Below, piece after piece: positions 35,314-43,527 of a stretch of 64,000 nucleotides of DNA. Numbering within the stretch: the first letter of the stretch is position 1; each line of letters opens with the position of its first letter. Source of the DNA: Pseudooceanicola sp. (GTDB lineage Bacteria; Pseudomonadota; Alphaproteobacteria; Rhodobacterales; Rhodobacteraceae). Both the position numbers and the translations under genes were made by a program. The DNA lies in assembly GCF_029213205.1 (NCBI RefSeq), contig NZ_JARGNH010000001.1, positions 409,102-473,101 on the forward strand. The letters are read 5' to 3'. Below the pieces are notes generated by a model. That model did no database searches and was not told where the DNA came from. It saw only the letters and a list, made by a program, of their open reading frames with translations.

Positions 35314-35859
35314 ATGGCTCTTCTCAACATCAACGCCTTGGCGGGGTTCTCCCCGACTCTGGACGCGCTCACCGATCGGCAGCGCGCTGCGCTTGTCGAG
35401 GTGGTTTTTTGCCACCGGCTCGGCATGCTCTCTGCCACGGCAGTGTTCAACGATGCAGAGGTTTTTCGTGAGGTCACAGGACACATCCCGGACGAGGTCG
35501 CCCGAGCAAATACACGTCGCTATGGCGTGGACTTGGAAAGTCTTTCGGCAGGGCAGCCCCGATTTTACACCGACGGATTCGAGCCGGAAACGCTGTTATT
35601 GGGTTTCACATATTTGACTACGGGCGCGCTTGCTGAGTGGAAGCGCTACCGGCGTGATCCAGACGACAAGTACCGTGTTCTGATTGACCGATACGACGCA
35701 GAAGACCGTGTGATTTCGGTCGGTGAGGTTGAACGCGCTGGTGGGCCAGAGCTATGGAAGGGTCCGGCCGATTTGCCAAAGATTGCCACAGCAGCCGGGA
35801 TGCACGCGATCTTTCTCGCCAAAGAAGCCAAGGATCAGAGTTACCTGAGGTTGCTTTGA
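35314..35859 (+). CDS. hypothetical protein, last gene of fibre cassette
   Basis: A 181-residue protein beginning MALLNINALAGFSPTLDALT. Helical N-terminus, then a charged C-terminus with YRRDPDDKYRVLIDRYDAED. No known motif. It follows the Gly-rich gene by 10 bases and is the last gene with the phage-like codon use; a lower-GC gap and ORF come next. Function unknown. Confidence 0.5.
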   Translation: MALLNINALAGFSPTLDALTDRQRAALVEVVFCHRLGMLSATAVFNDAEVFREVTGHIPDEVARANTRRYGVDLESLSAGQPRFYTDGFEPETLLLGFTYLTTGALAEWKRYRRDPDDKYRVLIDRYDAEDRVISVGEVERAGGPELWKGPADLPKIATAAGMHAIFLAKEAKDQSYLRLL

Positions 35860-35990
35860 TCTCGAGAAATGGTGTACTATCGCATCAGCGCTGCTTCGGC
35901 CCCGGCGCGGAGTGAAAAATTGCTCAATTGCAAATTTGGTTATTTGTTAGCTATCGCATGAAATAGAGTTAGGAACAGGTCTGCTCCCAA

Positions 35991-36383
35991 ATGAATGCAG
36001 AGCAAGCAGAGATCATTAACGAGCTTTGTAAAATTTACCACAACACTGAATTTGATCAGCAGATTGATACTGCTGCTCTTGAGTTGTTACTATCAATTTT
36101 AGGGGTAGCACTGTTGGGCGTAGTTCCGCACAACTTACATGATTCAATAAATTCTTTTCGGCCGATCAGTCATCAGGAGCGTTATAGTTTCATGATGACG
36201 GCGATATCCACACTATTAAATTCACCGTCGAAAAACTCAAGACTAAATGATCTGTTTAGAGAATGTGTAGAAAGTGTCGCAACTGTTACTGACGCCGCTG
36301 GCCGAGCCGTTTTGGAAAACGGTAAATTAAATTACGGACCTTATAAAAACGAACTTCTGGAGCCGTTGATTTTTTCCAAATAA
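35991..36383 (+). CDS. AT-rich hypothetical protein at phage right end
   Basis: A 130-residue protein beginning MNAEQAEIINELCKIYHNTE. It contains a hydrophobic stretch (LELLLSILGVALLGVVP) and is otherwise helical and polar. Base composition is clearly AT-richer than the phage genes to its left. Transcribed toward the polysaccharide locus, ending about 35 bases before the formyltransferase stop. It may be a phage cargo gene or a later insertion. The assignment as a gene rests on a clean start and length only. Confidence 0.45.
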   Translation: MNAEQAEIINELCKIYHNTEFDQQIDTAALELLLSILGVALLGVVPHNLHDSINSFRPISHQERYSFMMTAISTLLNSPSKNSRLNDLFRECVESVATVTDAAGRAVLENGKLNYGPYKNELLEPLIFSK

Positions 36384-36418
36384 TTTCAATTAAAATGTTA
36401 CTCTTGACGGAGGCGATC

Positions 36419-37261
36419 TCAATCGAGCCACTGGTAGTCAATGGGTTCGAAACATAAGTCGCCACGCACAAGTTGCCTAATAACCAAACGGCTTCTTTCA
36501 ATCTCGGCAATTTGACCAGACCAAATTATGCACTTCTTTTTATCAGAAACGAGAAACGCACCTGGGTAAGGGTGTGTAGTCGCACGTACCAATTTGGCTA
36601 TGTCCTCCAGAGACATCTGTTCGGTAATCTCGCCGTCTTCGGGACGGCGCTGAGGCCAATGCGTTGCTTTTGTTTCATCCTGCGGATGGCCTTGTAAGGA
36701 ACCCTCAGTTAGATCTGGCCATGTTTTTCGGATTAATGCAACGTGAGCGTTGCGTGCTTTTTCGTAGAGCGTTGTGGCCGTTTCGTCGGGTGCTACGTCG
36801 AAACTTTCTGCGGCCATTATATCGCCACTATCTGCTTCCGGTTTGAGTTCGAACATGGATACACCTGAGCGTTTCAGCCCCTTAAGAATGGTCCAGGGGA
36901 TCGGTGCGCGGCCACGACCTTCGGGTAGAAGCGTCGGATGCATGCCCAGCAAAGTCCGCTTGACGAGTGGGAAAATCTCAGGTGAAACCAATTGAGACCA
37001 ACCGATCACCAAAAGGTAATCGAGATCGGCCTGCCTGATTGCCTCGACTGTGGTCGGCTCGTTGATGTGCTTCGTCTTGTGAAGTGATACGCCAGTGCGG
37101 CGCGCGTACTCATCCAGCTGGACCCGTCCCGACTTTTTAGTCGCCGTGTCGTCATCCAAGGTGATCAACAGATCCAGTTTGCCGTCAAGTCGTTCGATTT
37201 CGACGAGGCAGTCCAGACCAAGTTGAACAGCCGTTACAAATCCAATCCGCATGTTGTTCAC
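36419..37261 (-). CDS. formyltransferase family protein (sugar N-formyltransferase-like)
   Basis: A 280-residue enzyme of the Fmt/ArnA formyltransferase fold, expected to move a formyl group from N10-formyl-tetrahydrofolate to an amino sugar. The family site is seen as GMHPTLLPEGRGRAPIPW (His108) and EADSGDI (Asp144), matching the positions of E. coli Fmt. The Asn that normally sits two residues before the His (Asn106) is Gly here. It is the last gene of the polysaccharide operon, 10 bases after the phosphoglycosyl transferase, and follows a PIG-L deacetylase, which fits deacetylation then N-formylation. Confidence 0.72.
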   Translation of the reverse strand: MNNMRIGFVTAVQLGLDCLVEIERLDGKLDLLITLDDDTATKKSGRVQLDEYARRTGVSLHKTKHINEPTTVEAIRQADLDYLLVIGWSQLVSPEIFPLVKRTLLGMHPTLLPEGRGRAPIPWTILKGLKRSGVSMFELKPEADSGDIMAAESFDVAPDETATTLYEKARNAHVALIRKTWPDLTEGSLQGHPQDETKATHWPQRRPEDGEITEQMSLEDIAKLVRATTHPYPGAFLVSDKKKCIIWSGQIAEIERSRLVIRQLVRGDLCFEPIDYQWLD

Positions 37262-37271
37262 TTCGTCAAGT

Positions 37272-37838
37272 TTAATAGGTCGGCGGGCGTTTAAGGAAAT
37301 ACAAAAACGTCGACAGAATTATCTTGATATCTGTAATCAACGAGACTGATTTCGCGTATTCTCCATCAAATGCCGCCTTCGCTTCAGTGGTCATTCCGTC
37401 ATAGCTTTTGATTTGCGCCAGGCCGGTAATGCCTGGCAAAAAATCAATCGCACCGTTGGCCCGCCTGATAGCGTGCAGATCGGTTTGCGTGAGTAGTCCA
37501 GGGCGAGGTCCAACGATGCTCATGTCTTGGCGCAGTACGTTAAAGAGCTGCGGCAGTTCGTCGATGTTGAGTCGACGGATGACGGCACCAACGCGGGTGA
37601 CCCGCAGAGTTGTCGCCTTTGCCGACTCGACGATGGCGGATCCCTTTCCCATCGAACGAAACTTGAAAATCTGGAAACTCTTCCCGCCCTTCCCAGCACG
37701 CTCGTGCACAAAGAGTATCGGGCGACCGTCTTCGATAAGGATTGCGGCTGCAGTCATAAGTAGGATTGGAGAGAAGAGAACCAGGGCAAATATCGCGATC
37801 AGAATGTCGATCGCCGGTTTGGTTATGTGGAGATACAT
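37272..37838 (-). CDS. initiating sugar transferase (PglC/WcaJ-type phosphoglycosyl transferase)
   Basis: A 188-residue monotopic transferase that loads the first sugar phosphate on undecaprenyl phosphate. Landmarks are an N-terminal membrane hairpin (IAIFALVLFSPILLMTAAAI), KFRSM, LNIDELPQLFNVL and MSIVGPRPGL, all typical of the bacterial sugar transferase family. The short length marks the PglC-like form without the extra N-terminal domain. It should initiate the repeat unit made by this locus. Confidence 0.9.
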   Translation of the reverse strand: MYLHITKPAIDILIAIFALVLFSPILLMTAAAILIEDGRPILFVHERAGKGGKSFQIFKFRSMGKGSAIVESAKATTLRVTRVGAVIRRLNIDELPQLFNVLRQDMSIVGPRPGLLTQTDLHAIRRANGAIDFLPGITGLAQIKSYDGMTTEAKAAFDGEYAKSVSLITDIKIILSTFLYFLKRPPTY

Positions 37839-37848
37839 CTCAGACTTT

Positions 37849-38538
37849 CTATTTAATTTGGCTCAAGCCGCCAAATACTCTTTGAAAAGCTTCGGCATAA
37901 ATATAGCCGGACTGCGAACCTCGAAAGCGGGCCAACGCAGTCATGTTTTCGCGCGAACGCGGATGCGGGGCCGGGCGCATGACTTTCCTATAGGCATCGA
38001 CCGAGGCAATCTTCGCCTCGACGTCGCCTTCCTCGAGTTCGACGAAAGTATTGGCTTCAAACGGCACATTGTGACCGGAAAACGCCCAATCAGTAGAAGA
38101 TTGTATTTCCATGAAATACAACTCTTCTAGACGCGGCAAACCTTCGCGCCTTTGCCAGAGGCGCGACGCCGCGAGACAGGCATGAGCCGTCTGTGTGTGG
38201 TCGTTGTTCAAATCAGATGGATGGTGCGTGAAGATTACTTGGCTTGAAAATGCTTCGATATGCCTTTCAATAAATTGAACCAAGTGCAGATGCGGAACGG
38301 TGTTGAATTGAATGTTGGGGAAATCGCCAAGCACGACATTGCGATAGCCAAGCACTTTGCGAGCCTTCTCTATATCCTCCTGCAACTCGACAGTCTTTGG
38401 ACGCTGCGTGCGCGCGTCTACAGACCCCGATAGGATACAGCAGTCAATATTGTACCCGGCTTTTGCTAGACGATGAATTGTACCGCCCGCGCCGAGACCC
38501 TCGTCATCGGGATGGGCTACAACAATAAGAATGTTCAA
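37849..38538 (-). CDS. PIG-L family deacetylase
   Basis: A 229-residue zinc-dependent N-deacetylase. AHPDDE (about residues 8-13) and HHPSDLNNDH (mid-protein) supply the metal ligands and catalytic Asp. PIG-L/LmbE enzymes remove acetyl groups from GlcNAc-like sugars. Placed between epimerase and phosphoglycosyl transferase genes, with a formyltransferase two genes away, it likely exposes an amine for formylation; the substrate is inferred. Confidence 0.85.
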   Translation of the reverse strand: MNILIVVAHPDDEGLGAGGTIHRLAKAGYNIDCCILSGSVDARTQRPKTVELQEDIEKARKVLGYRNVVLGDFPNIQFNTVPHLHLVQFIERHIEAFSSQVIFTHHPSDLNNDHTQTAHACLAASRLWQRREGLPRLEELYFMEIQSSTDWAFSGHNVPFEANTFVELEEGDVEAKIASVDAYRKVMRPAPHPRSRENMTALARFRGSQSGYIYAEAFQRVFGGLSQIK

Positions 38539-38544
38539 GGGGTA

Positions 38545-39537
38545 CTACTCCGCCATTTTCGATTGATGATTATTTGCTGATGTCCTGAAACAGGCCTTAT
38601 ACCATTTTACAGTTTCAGATATTCCATGTTCTACGCTAACTGGTGGAGTCCATCCTAACGTCGAGCGTGTGTGGCTTGTATCGATTTGAAGGTTGCCAGA
38701 AAGACGATCAACATCTTCGCTGCGACCTACAAGTTTTCCGATGAACCTTAAAAAGAAGACTGGAATTGGAATCAGCAGGGTCCGTTTGCCCAGTGTCTTT
38801 GCTATGAGCCGAATGATTTCTGGCGTAGACAAGTCTTTCCCGTCAGAAACGAAGAATGTCTTGTTCGCAGCTTTTTCATTGAGAATGCACTCTTCAATAA
38901 AAGACAGGAGGTTCGCTAGCGCTATCATTGACCTTCTGTTGTTTATTGCTCCGAGTGGCAATGGCAATCCCAGGTCGACAATCTTGATTAAACGTAAGAA
39001 ATTTGCCGGCACGTCTGGCCCGTAAACCATTGGCGGGCGAACGTTTACTACTTCGAGTCCAGCCTTTTGAGCTAGGCTATTTAGCGCTTGCTCCGCCTCC
39101 CACTTGGAAACTGCGTAGTCCCATTCTGGTCGCGGTACAGTATCAATATCAAAAACTTCAGCGTTATTTTGGGCGGCTCCGATGACTCCCACTGAACTAA
39201 GGAACACCAGACGTTTCACTCCAGCTTTTGCGGCGCTTCTTGCCAACTGAAGCGTCCCATCTCGGTTTACGCGACGAAATTCTTGAAGTGGATTTTCACT
39301 CGAATCTTTCAAAACATGTGCGCGCCCAGCGCAATGGACAACACACTCGACACCGTCCAGCGCCACCGACCAATCGGTATTCGGCCCGACATCACCAACG
39401 GCGATAGCCTGAGAACCCGGTTCAGCGTGTCGAACAATTGTTCGAACGTTGAACCCTCTGTCCGAGAGATATTGGCACAAGGCAGATCCAATGAAACCTG
39501 AAGCGCCAGTTACGGCTACTACTTTAGGTTTGCTCAT
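38545..39537 (-). CDS. NAD-dependent epimerase/dehydratase (WbpV/GalE-like)
   Basis: A 330-residue short-chain dehydrogenase of the extended type: GASGFIGSAL near the N-terminus binds NAD(P), and YAVSKWEAE holds the catalytic Tyr-Lys pair. Related enzymes beside PglC/WbpL-type transferases act as 4-reductases or 4-epimerases (for example in UDP-QuiNAc synthesis). No separate D-series 4,6-dehydratase is seen in this window, so the exact substrate stays open. It overlaps the WbuB-like gene by 4 bases. Confidence 0.75.
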   Translation of the reverse strand: MSKPKVVAVTGASGFIGSALCQYLSDRGFNVRTIVRHAEPGSQAIAVGDVGPNTDWSVALDGVECVVHCAGRAHVLKDSSENPLQEFRRVNRDGTLQLARSAAKAGVKRLVFLSSVGVIGAAQNNAEVFDIDTVPRPEWDYAVSKWEAEQALNSLAQKAGLEVVNVRPPMVYGPDVPANFLRLIKIVDLGLPLPLGAINNRRSMIALANLLSFIEECILNEKAANKTFFVSDGKDLSTPEIIRLIAKTLGKRTLLIPIPVFFLRFIGKLVGRSEDVDRLSGNLQIDTSHTRSTLGWTPPVSVEHGISETVKWYKACFRTSANNHQSKMAE

Positions 39538-40712
39538 GTTTGGATGCCTTTCACAACATTGACGAATTGATCAAGGCTTATATTTTTAGAATATCCTTCC
39601 AATAGTACCCTGCGCGGATTTCCAGCGATGGAATTGGGGCCATTGTCGCAAATTTTCTGAACGGTTTGTGCAAAACCTTCTGGGTCACCGGGGCGACAGA
39701 TCCAACCGATCTGCTCTTGGGTGATCATTTGGTCAATTTCGGAACCCTCGTCTACGACGGCAAGAATTGGGCGGTCGGACGCCATCGCGAAATAGGCTTT
39801 GCTAGGCACACCCAGCCCGTACATGTTTTCACTTAATGACACCAATGCGACATCACAGGCTGCCAGAACATCAGACCGGGTCGCATTTGGTATGCTTTCG
39901 ATGTATTTGACAGCCTTCTCAGGATGATTTTGACAGAATTCCTGAACCGCAGATGCCTGGACGCCTGAGCCCACGAAAAGAAATGCCGCCTTTGGGTCAT
40001 CAACCTGATCTATCCCCGTAAGCAGGCTTTCAATACCTTGCAAACGTCCGATGTTTCCAAAAAACTGAAAAACGATCTTCTCGCTCCAGCCTAGTTCATC
40101 GAGGATCGCAGATGTACGGCGCTCCATTGGAATGACATCCGTATGATCCACCCAGTTTGGAATGAAGACGGTGGGCTTGGACCGTCGTTTTTTCTTCTCG
40201 AGAAAGTCCTTCATGTCTCGACCAATCACAACCATTCTGTCGGGTTGCTGATAGACCCAGGAAAACGCTCTCCTGACTACTCGGTAGACCAGGCTTTCGC
40301 TTTTAATGACACCAGCAGCCAATGCGTTTTCTGGAAAAACATCATGCACCAAAACCACGAATTGATACCGCTTCAGTTTTTGAAACAGAACGAGTAGGGC
40401 CAGGAGCAACTCGGGGTTCGTTCCGCAAATGACGCAGTCTGATTTTCCTGCTTTGATCAGGATCGACACCGCGATTTTTGCGCTCAGTAAGAACTTCTTC
40501 AGTGTTCGGAGCGGCACACTTTGGTATCTGGCGTACGGTTTCCTATCTTGAACCGAACCCCGCGGTTGAAGATGGATCACACCAACATTCAGCCCTTTTG
40601 AGCGCATGGAGTTGATCGCCTCGGACCAAAAGTACCCCGTAGAGTTCTGGTCCTTTTCCCAGTACTCCAACCCAACGAAATATTTTGCATCGTTTTTTTC
40701 TGTTTTAGTCAT
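39534..40712 (-). CDS. glycosyltransferase, GT4 (WbuB-like)
   Basis: A 392-residue GT-B glycosyltransferase. The N-terminal half (YWEKDQNSTGYFWSEAINSM, VHDVFPENALAAGVI) and the C-terminal donor site (SLSENMYGLGVPSKAYFAMA) fit WbuB-type enzymes that transfer L-FucNAc. The same locus carries fnlA, fnlB and fnlC, which make UDP-L-FucNAc, as in E. coli clusters where wbuB follows fnlABC. The FucNAc transferase role is inferred from both points. Confidence 0.78.
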   Translation of the reverse strand: MTKTEKNDAKYFVGLEYWEKDQNSTGYFWSEAINSMRSKGLNVGVIHLQPRGSVQDRKPYARYQSVPLRTLKKFLLSAKIAVSILIKAGKSDCVICGTNPELLLALLVLFQKLKRYQFVVLVHDVFPENALAAGVIKSESLVYRVVRRAFSWVYQQPDRMVVIGRDMKDFLEKKKRRSKPTVFIPNWVDHTDVIPMERRTSAILDELGWSEKIVFQFFGNIGRLQGIESLLTGIDQVDDPKAAFLFVGSGVQASAVQEFCQNHPEKAVKYIESIPNATRSDVLAACDVALVSLSENMYGLGVPSKAYFAMASDRPILAVVDEGSEIDQMITQEQIGWICRPGDPEGFAQTVQKICDNGPNSIAGNPRRVLLEGYSKNISLDQFVNVVKGIQT

Positions 40713-40792
40713 CTTTAGTTCACATTATATGTCTTAAACGTGCGAGCATTTGACATAACGTTTCAGCGGGGACTGGTGGTTTTGCAATTTGG

Positions 40793-41989
40793 TCATAAAC
40801 GCTTTAGATTCGTGCAAAACTCAAAAATTGCGGCGCCAATTTTCTGCGTCGAATAGGCTTGAAGAATTAACTTTTGTGCCTTTTCGACTTTGGCTAACCG
40901 CTCAGAGGGCGCGGTCAATAGAACTTCCTTTATCTTGCTCGCAAAGCCGTGACCGGTCTCATCATCTACATATATGAATGCACTGCGCACATTTGCTGGG
41001 ATCGATGGCAAGCGCGTAGTAAGGACAGGCACGCCCGATAGTGCGTATTCTATGAGCTTCGACGGAAATGACATCGCCGCGATTTGGTCTCCTGAAGGAC
41101 GGCAATTTACCAAAAGGCTCGCGTTCTTAAGCCTTGCCTGAACTTCGTTGGGCGGTAAAAATCCGTGCATGACCACATTTGGTAACTGTGCCGCGGAAAT
41201 TTCGCCCACTAGGTCACCGCTTCCAAAAAGTGAAAAGCGGATGTGTGGCGAAAGTCCAGCCGCTTCTACAAGATGCCGCACCCCATAGCTTGCACTGATT
41301 GTGCCGGCATAGACCACTTCCGGCGAATTATTTAAGGCTTCTTGAGTTGTCGTTGCGGGAAGTAATTGAGTTGGAGCTTTGACTGCAATGCCAGGGAACA
41401 CCAACTTGGGCAATCCTCGCCCTAGTTGTTCGGCAAGGCCATCTGAGAGTGCAATTACACCGGAGAACTTTAGAACTAGTTGGCGCACTATAGTGCGATC
41501 TATTCTTTTTAGACAACGAACCAGAAACGTGTCTGTTGTCAAAATGACGCCTGGTGGGTCAGTGAGAACTGGGATCACGCAATAACCTTTGCGTGCTAGA
41601 TATGCTCCGAAGAACAGAAGTGGGCTGTGGACACCATGTATGAACACGACATCAGGTCTTTGCGCTTGCACCTTGGGTAGTGCGTGCAAAAAAAGCTGTA
41701 GCGTTCGACTTAAGTGCTTCAGTATCAGCAGATTAACAAAACCGAGATGTTTGCCAGAAACTTTGCCTCGAGAAAAAGTAAAACTCCGAAACACAATTTT
41801 TCGGCAGCGTGGATAGCTTTGTACTGGAGAAAAAGACAGCAGTCTTACTGAGCTAAATTGCGTACATAGTGAATCAACAAAGTTCCAGGCAAATTTTGTA
41901 GTCTGGACAGCTGGCAGCGTATCAATCTCGTAGATGCGATTTGCGATTTCTTCGGGCAGTGTGAAGCCAATTAACAACGCATTCTTCAT
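40793..41989 (-). CDS. glycosyltransferase, GT4-like
   Basis: A 398-residue GT-B enzyme. The donor-binding half is clear: VVYAGTISASYGVRHLVEA, FSLFGSGDL and MSFPSKLIEYALSGVPVL. The acceptor is unknown. The ATG at 41989 has GGAG 7 bases upstream and lies just after the stop of the histidine/glutamate-repeat gene, separated by TAGGGGC. Its base composition is slightly AT-rich relative to fnl genes. Confidence 0.82.
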   Translation of the reverse strand: MKNALLIGFTLPEEIANRIYEIDTLPAVQTTKFAWNFVDSLCTQFSSVRLLSFSPVQSYPRCRKIVFRSFTFSRGKVSGKHLGFVNLLILKHLSRTLQLFLHALPKVQAQRPDVVFIHGVHSPLLFFGAYLARKGYCVIPVLTDPPGVILTTDTFLVRCLKRIDRTIVRQLVLKFSGVIALSDGLAEQLGRGLPKLVFPGIAVKAPTQLLPATTTQEALNNSPEVVYAGTISASYGVRHLVEAAGLSPHIRFSLFGSGDLVGEISAAQLPNVVMHGFLPPNEVQARLKNASLLVNCRPSGDQIAAMSFPSKLIEYALSGVPVLTTRLPSIPANVRSAFIYVDDETGHGFASKIKEVLLTAPSERLAKVEKAQKLILQAYSTQKIGAAIFEFCTNLKRL

Positions 41990-41993
41990 GCCC

Positions 41994-42401
41994 CTACTCC
42001 AAAAAAAATTCTATGGTGGGAATTGACAACGATCGCAATTCCCCTCTGTCATGCTCATGCTCATGCTCATGCTCATGCTCATGCTCATGCTCATGCTCAT
42101 GCTCATGCTCATGCTCATGCTCATGCTCATGCTCATGCTCATGCTCATGCTCATGCACAGGAGAACGCGATACATCAATTCTGTTTGGCATTGGCAAATT
42201 GGCTAGCAGATCCCACCAGCTCACGGTGTAATCTGTGGGATCGAGCTGTAGCTGTAGCTGTAGAAATTCTACCCCTAAATAAAAATATGTATCTACATCG
42301 GCTTCAAAGTTAGAATATCTGATCATTGGCGCCACGGATTCTGTCGATGAATTATCAATTTTTCCACTTGATTTTTGAAGTTCACTTGTTGCGTATTCCA
42401 T
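41994..42401 (-). CDS. small gene with long Glu-His repeat
   Basis: A 135-residue candidate protein of unknown family starting at an ATG (42401) inside the 3' end of fnlC (20-base overlap) and ending 4 bases before the glycosyltransferase start. Residues about 1-78 look like normal sequence (SNFEADVDTYFYLGVEFLQL, TVSWWDLLANLPMPN). Then the 18-unit hexanucleotide repeat encodes alternating Glu-His for about 36 residues, a potential metal-binding stretch, and a 19-residue tail follows. Tight spacing to both neighbours supports translation. It might instead be an intergenic repeat that happens to be open. Confidence 0.45.
   Translation of the reverse strand: MEYATSELQKSSGKIDNSSTESVAPMIRYSNFEADVDTYFYLGVEFLQLQLQLDPTDYTVSWWDLLANLPMPNRIDVSRSPVHEHEHEHEHEHEHEHEHEHEHEHEHEHEHEHEHEHDRGELRSLSIPTIEFFLE
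42001..42008. repeat. homopolymer A8 (T8 on coding strand) at gene junction
   Basis: Eight A on the plus strand between the Glu-His gene and the glycosyltransferase. With T8 the Glu-His frame stops at TAG 4 bases before the ATG at 41989. Loss of a single T would remove that stop and join the frame directly to the glycosyltransferase. The frame arithmetic is read from the sequence; length variation is inferred. Confidence 0.8.
42049..42156. repeat. hexanucleotide microsatellite, TCATGC x18
   Basis: Eighteen perfect tandem copies of TCATGC (plus strand), 108 bases without a single mismatch. On the coding (minus) strand it reads GAGCAT, giving Glu-His in the long frame and ATG-AGC repeats in the frame of the downstream glycosyltransferase. 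Perfect long tracts change copy number by slippage; here changes come in 6-base steps and do not alter frame. Confidence 0.95.
42244..42261. repeat. short hexanucleotide repeat, AGCTGT x3
   Basis: Three perfect copies of AGCTGT about 90 bases from the TCATGC array, in the same putative gene, where it encodes a Leu-Gln alternation on the minus strand. Confidence 0.8.
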
Positions 42402-43527
42402 CCCAAGCATTCGAGAGCTTCGCCGTTCCCAGAACCAGCGAGACCACGCGTTCGGAGGTGTTGGTGACGCAATAATCAACAGGGATCGGATGCGGAGCGC
42501 CGGCGTTGCGCCGTTCAGCAAACATCCGCGTCACCGCTTCAACACCGTTCACGATGGTATCCTGATCGAGCCCCGTCGCGATGATGCATCCAACGTCGAG
42601 GCCCTCAGGACGTTCGATGGCGTCACGCGGGGTGATCGCCGGAAACCCGAGCATCGAGCTTTCTTCGGCAATCGTGCCACTGTCGGAGATGGCACAGAAT
42701 GCCTTCATCTGTAGATGATTGTAGTCGTGGAACCCGAACGGTTTCATCCACTGCACTCGGTTATCGAGCGCCTGTCCATGAAGCGCATCTAGCCGCTTCC
42801 GGGTGCGTGGGTGGGTCGAGACGATGACCGGCATGTCATGGCGTTCGGCCAGCAGATTTAGCGCGCCCACAAGTTGCGCGAGACGGGTAGAGCTATCGAC
42901 ATTTTCTTCGCGGTGCAGTGAGGCGATGATGTATCTCTGTTCCTTGAGCTCAAGGCGGGAAAGCACATCCGAAGCATTTATCCGGTCTCGATAATGATCG
43001 AGGACCTCGCGCATCGGCGAACCAGTTAGGTAGATGCGGCGATGATGCACTCCTTCTGACAGCAGGTGCCGACGTGCATGCTCGGTGTAGACTAGGTTGA
43101 AGTCCGAGATATGGTCGACCAGCTTGCGATTGGTTTCCTCGGGCACGTTGCGGTCATAGGAGCGGTTACCGGCCTCCATGTGATAAACTGGGACTTTCAT
43201 CCGGCGCGCCATGATCGCAGAAATCGCCGAGTTGGTATCGCCCAGAACCACGACTGCATCGGGCTTTTCCTCAGCCAGCACCTTTTCGCTTTCGGTCAGT
43301 ATCTTACCAAGTGTTTCGCCTAATGTGCCGCCGCCGGTGCCAAGGAAATGGTCGGGCTTGCGCACGCCGAGATCTTCGAAGAACACCTCGTTCAGCTCGT
43401 AGTCCCAGTTCTGGCCGGTGTGGACGATCACGTGGTCAGTGTAGTCATCGAGGCGTGCCATTACGCGGGATAGGCGGATGATCTCGGGCCGGGTGCCGAG
43501 AATGGTCATTATCTTGAGTTGTTTCAT
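42382..43527 (-). CDS. fnlC: UDP-N-acetyl-sugar 2-epimerase (FnlC/WecB-like)
   Basis: A 381-residue non-hydrolysing 2-epimerase. It opens with KIMTILGTRPEIIRLSRVM and has HTGQNWDYELNEVFF, HMEAGNRSYDRNVPEETNR and a C-terminal CAISDSGTIAEESSMLGFPA. The closing step of UDP-L-FucNAc synthesis is a C2 epimerisation of this type, and the two preceding genes encode the earlier steps. The start overlaps the fnlB stop (ATGA). Confidence 0.9.
   Translation of the reverse strand: MKQLKIMTILGTRPEIIRLSRVMARLDDYTDHVIVHTGQNWDYELNEVFFEDLGVRKPDHFLGTGGGTLGETLGKILTESEKVLAEEKPDAVVVLGDTNSAISAIMARRMKVPVYHMEAGNRSYDRNVPEETNRKLVDHISDFNLVYTEHARRHLLSEGVHHRRIYLTGSPMREVLDHYRDRINASDVLSRLELKEQRYIIASLHREENVDSSTRLAQLVGALNLLAERHDMPVIVSTHPRTRKRLDALHGQALDNRVQWMKPFGFHDYNHLQMKAFCAISDSGTIAEESSMLGFPAITPRDAIERPEGLDVGCIIATGLDQDTIVNGVEAVTRMFAERRNAGAPHPIPVDYCVTNTSERVVSLVLGTAKLSNAWDGIRNK

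Noticed and set aside
42049..42156. CRISPR-like array
   Set aside because: It is a perfect 6-base tandem repeat without spacers; no cas genes are nearby.
42013..42231. Plus-strand Ser-Cys repeat protein across the hexamer
   Set aside because: It is the other-strand reading of the microsatellite, has no neighbours in that direction and no ribosome-binding site.
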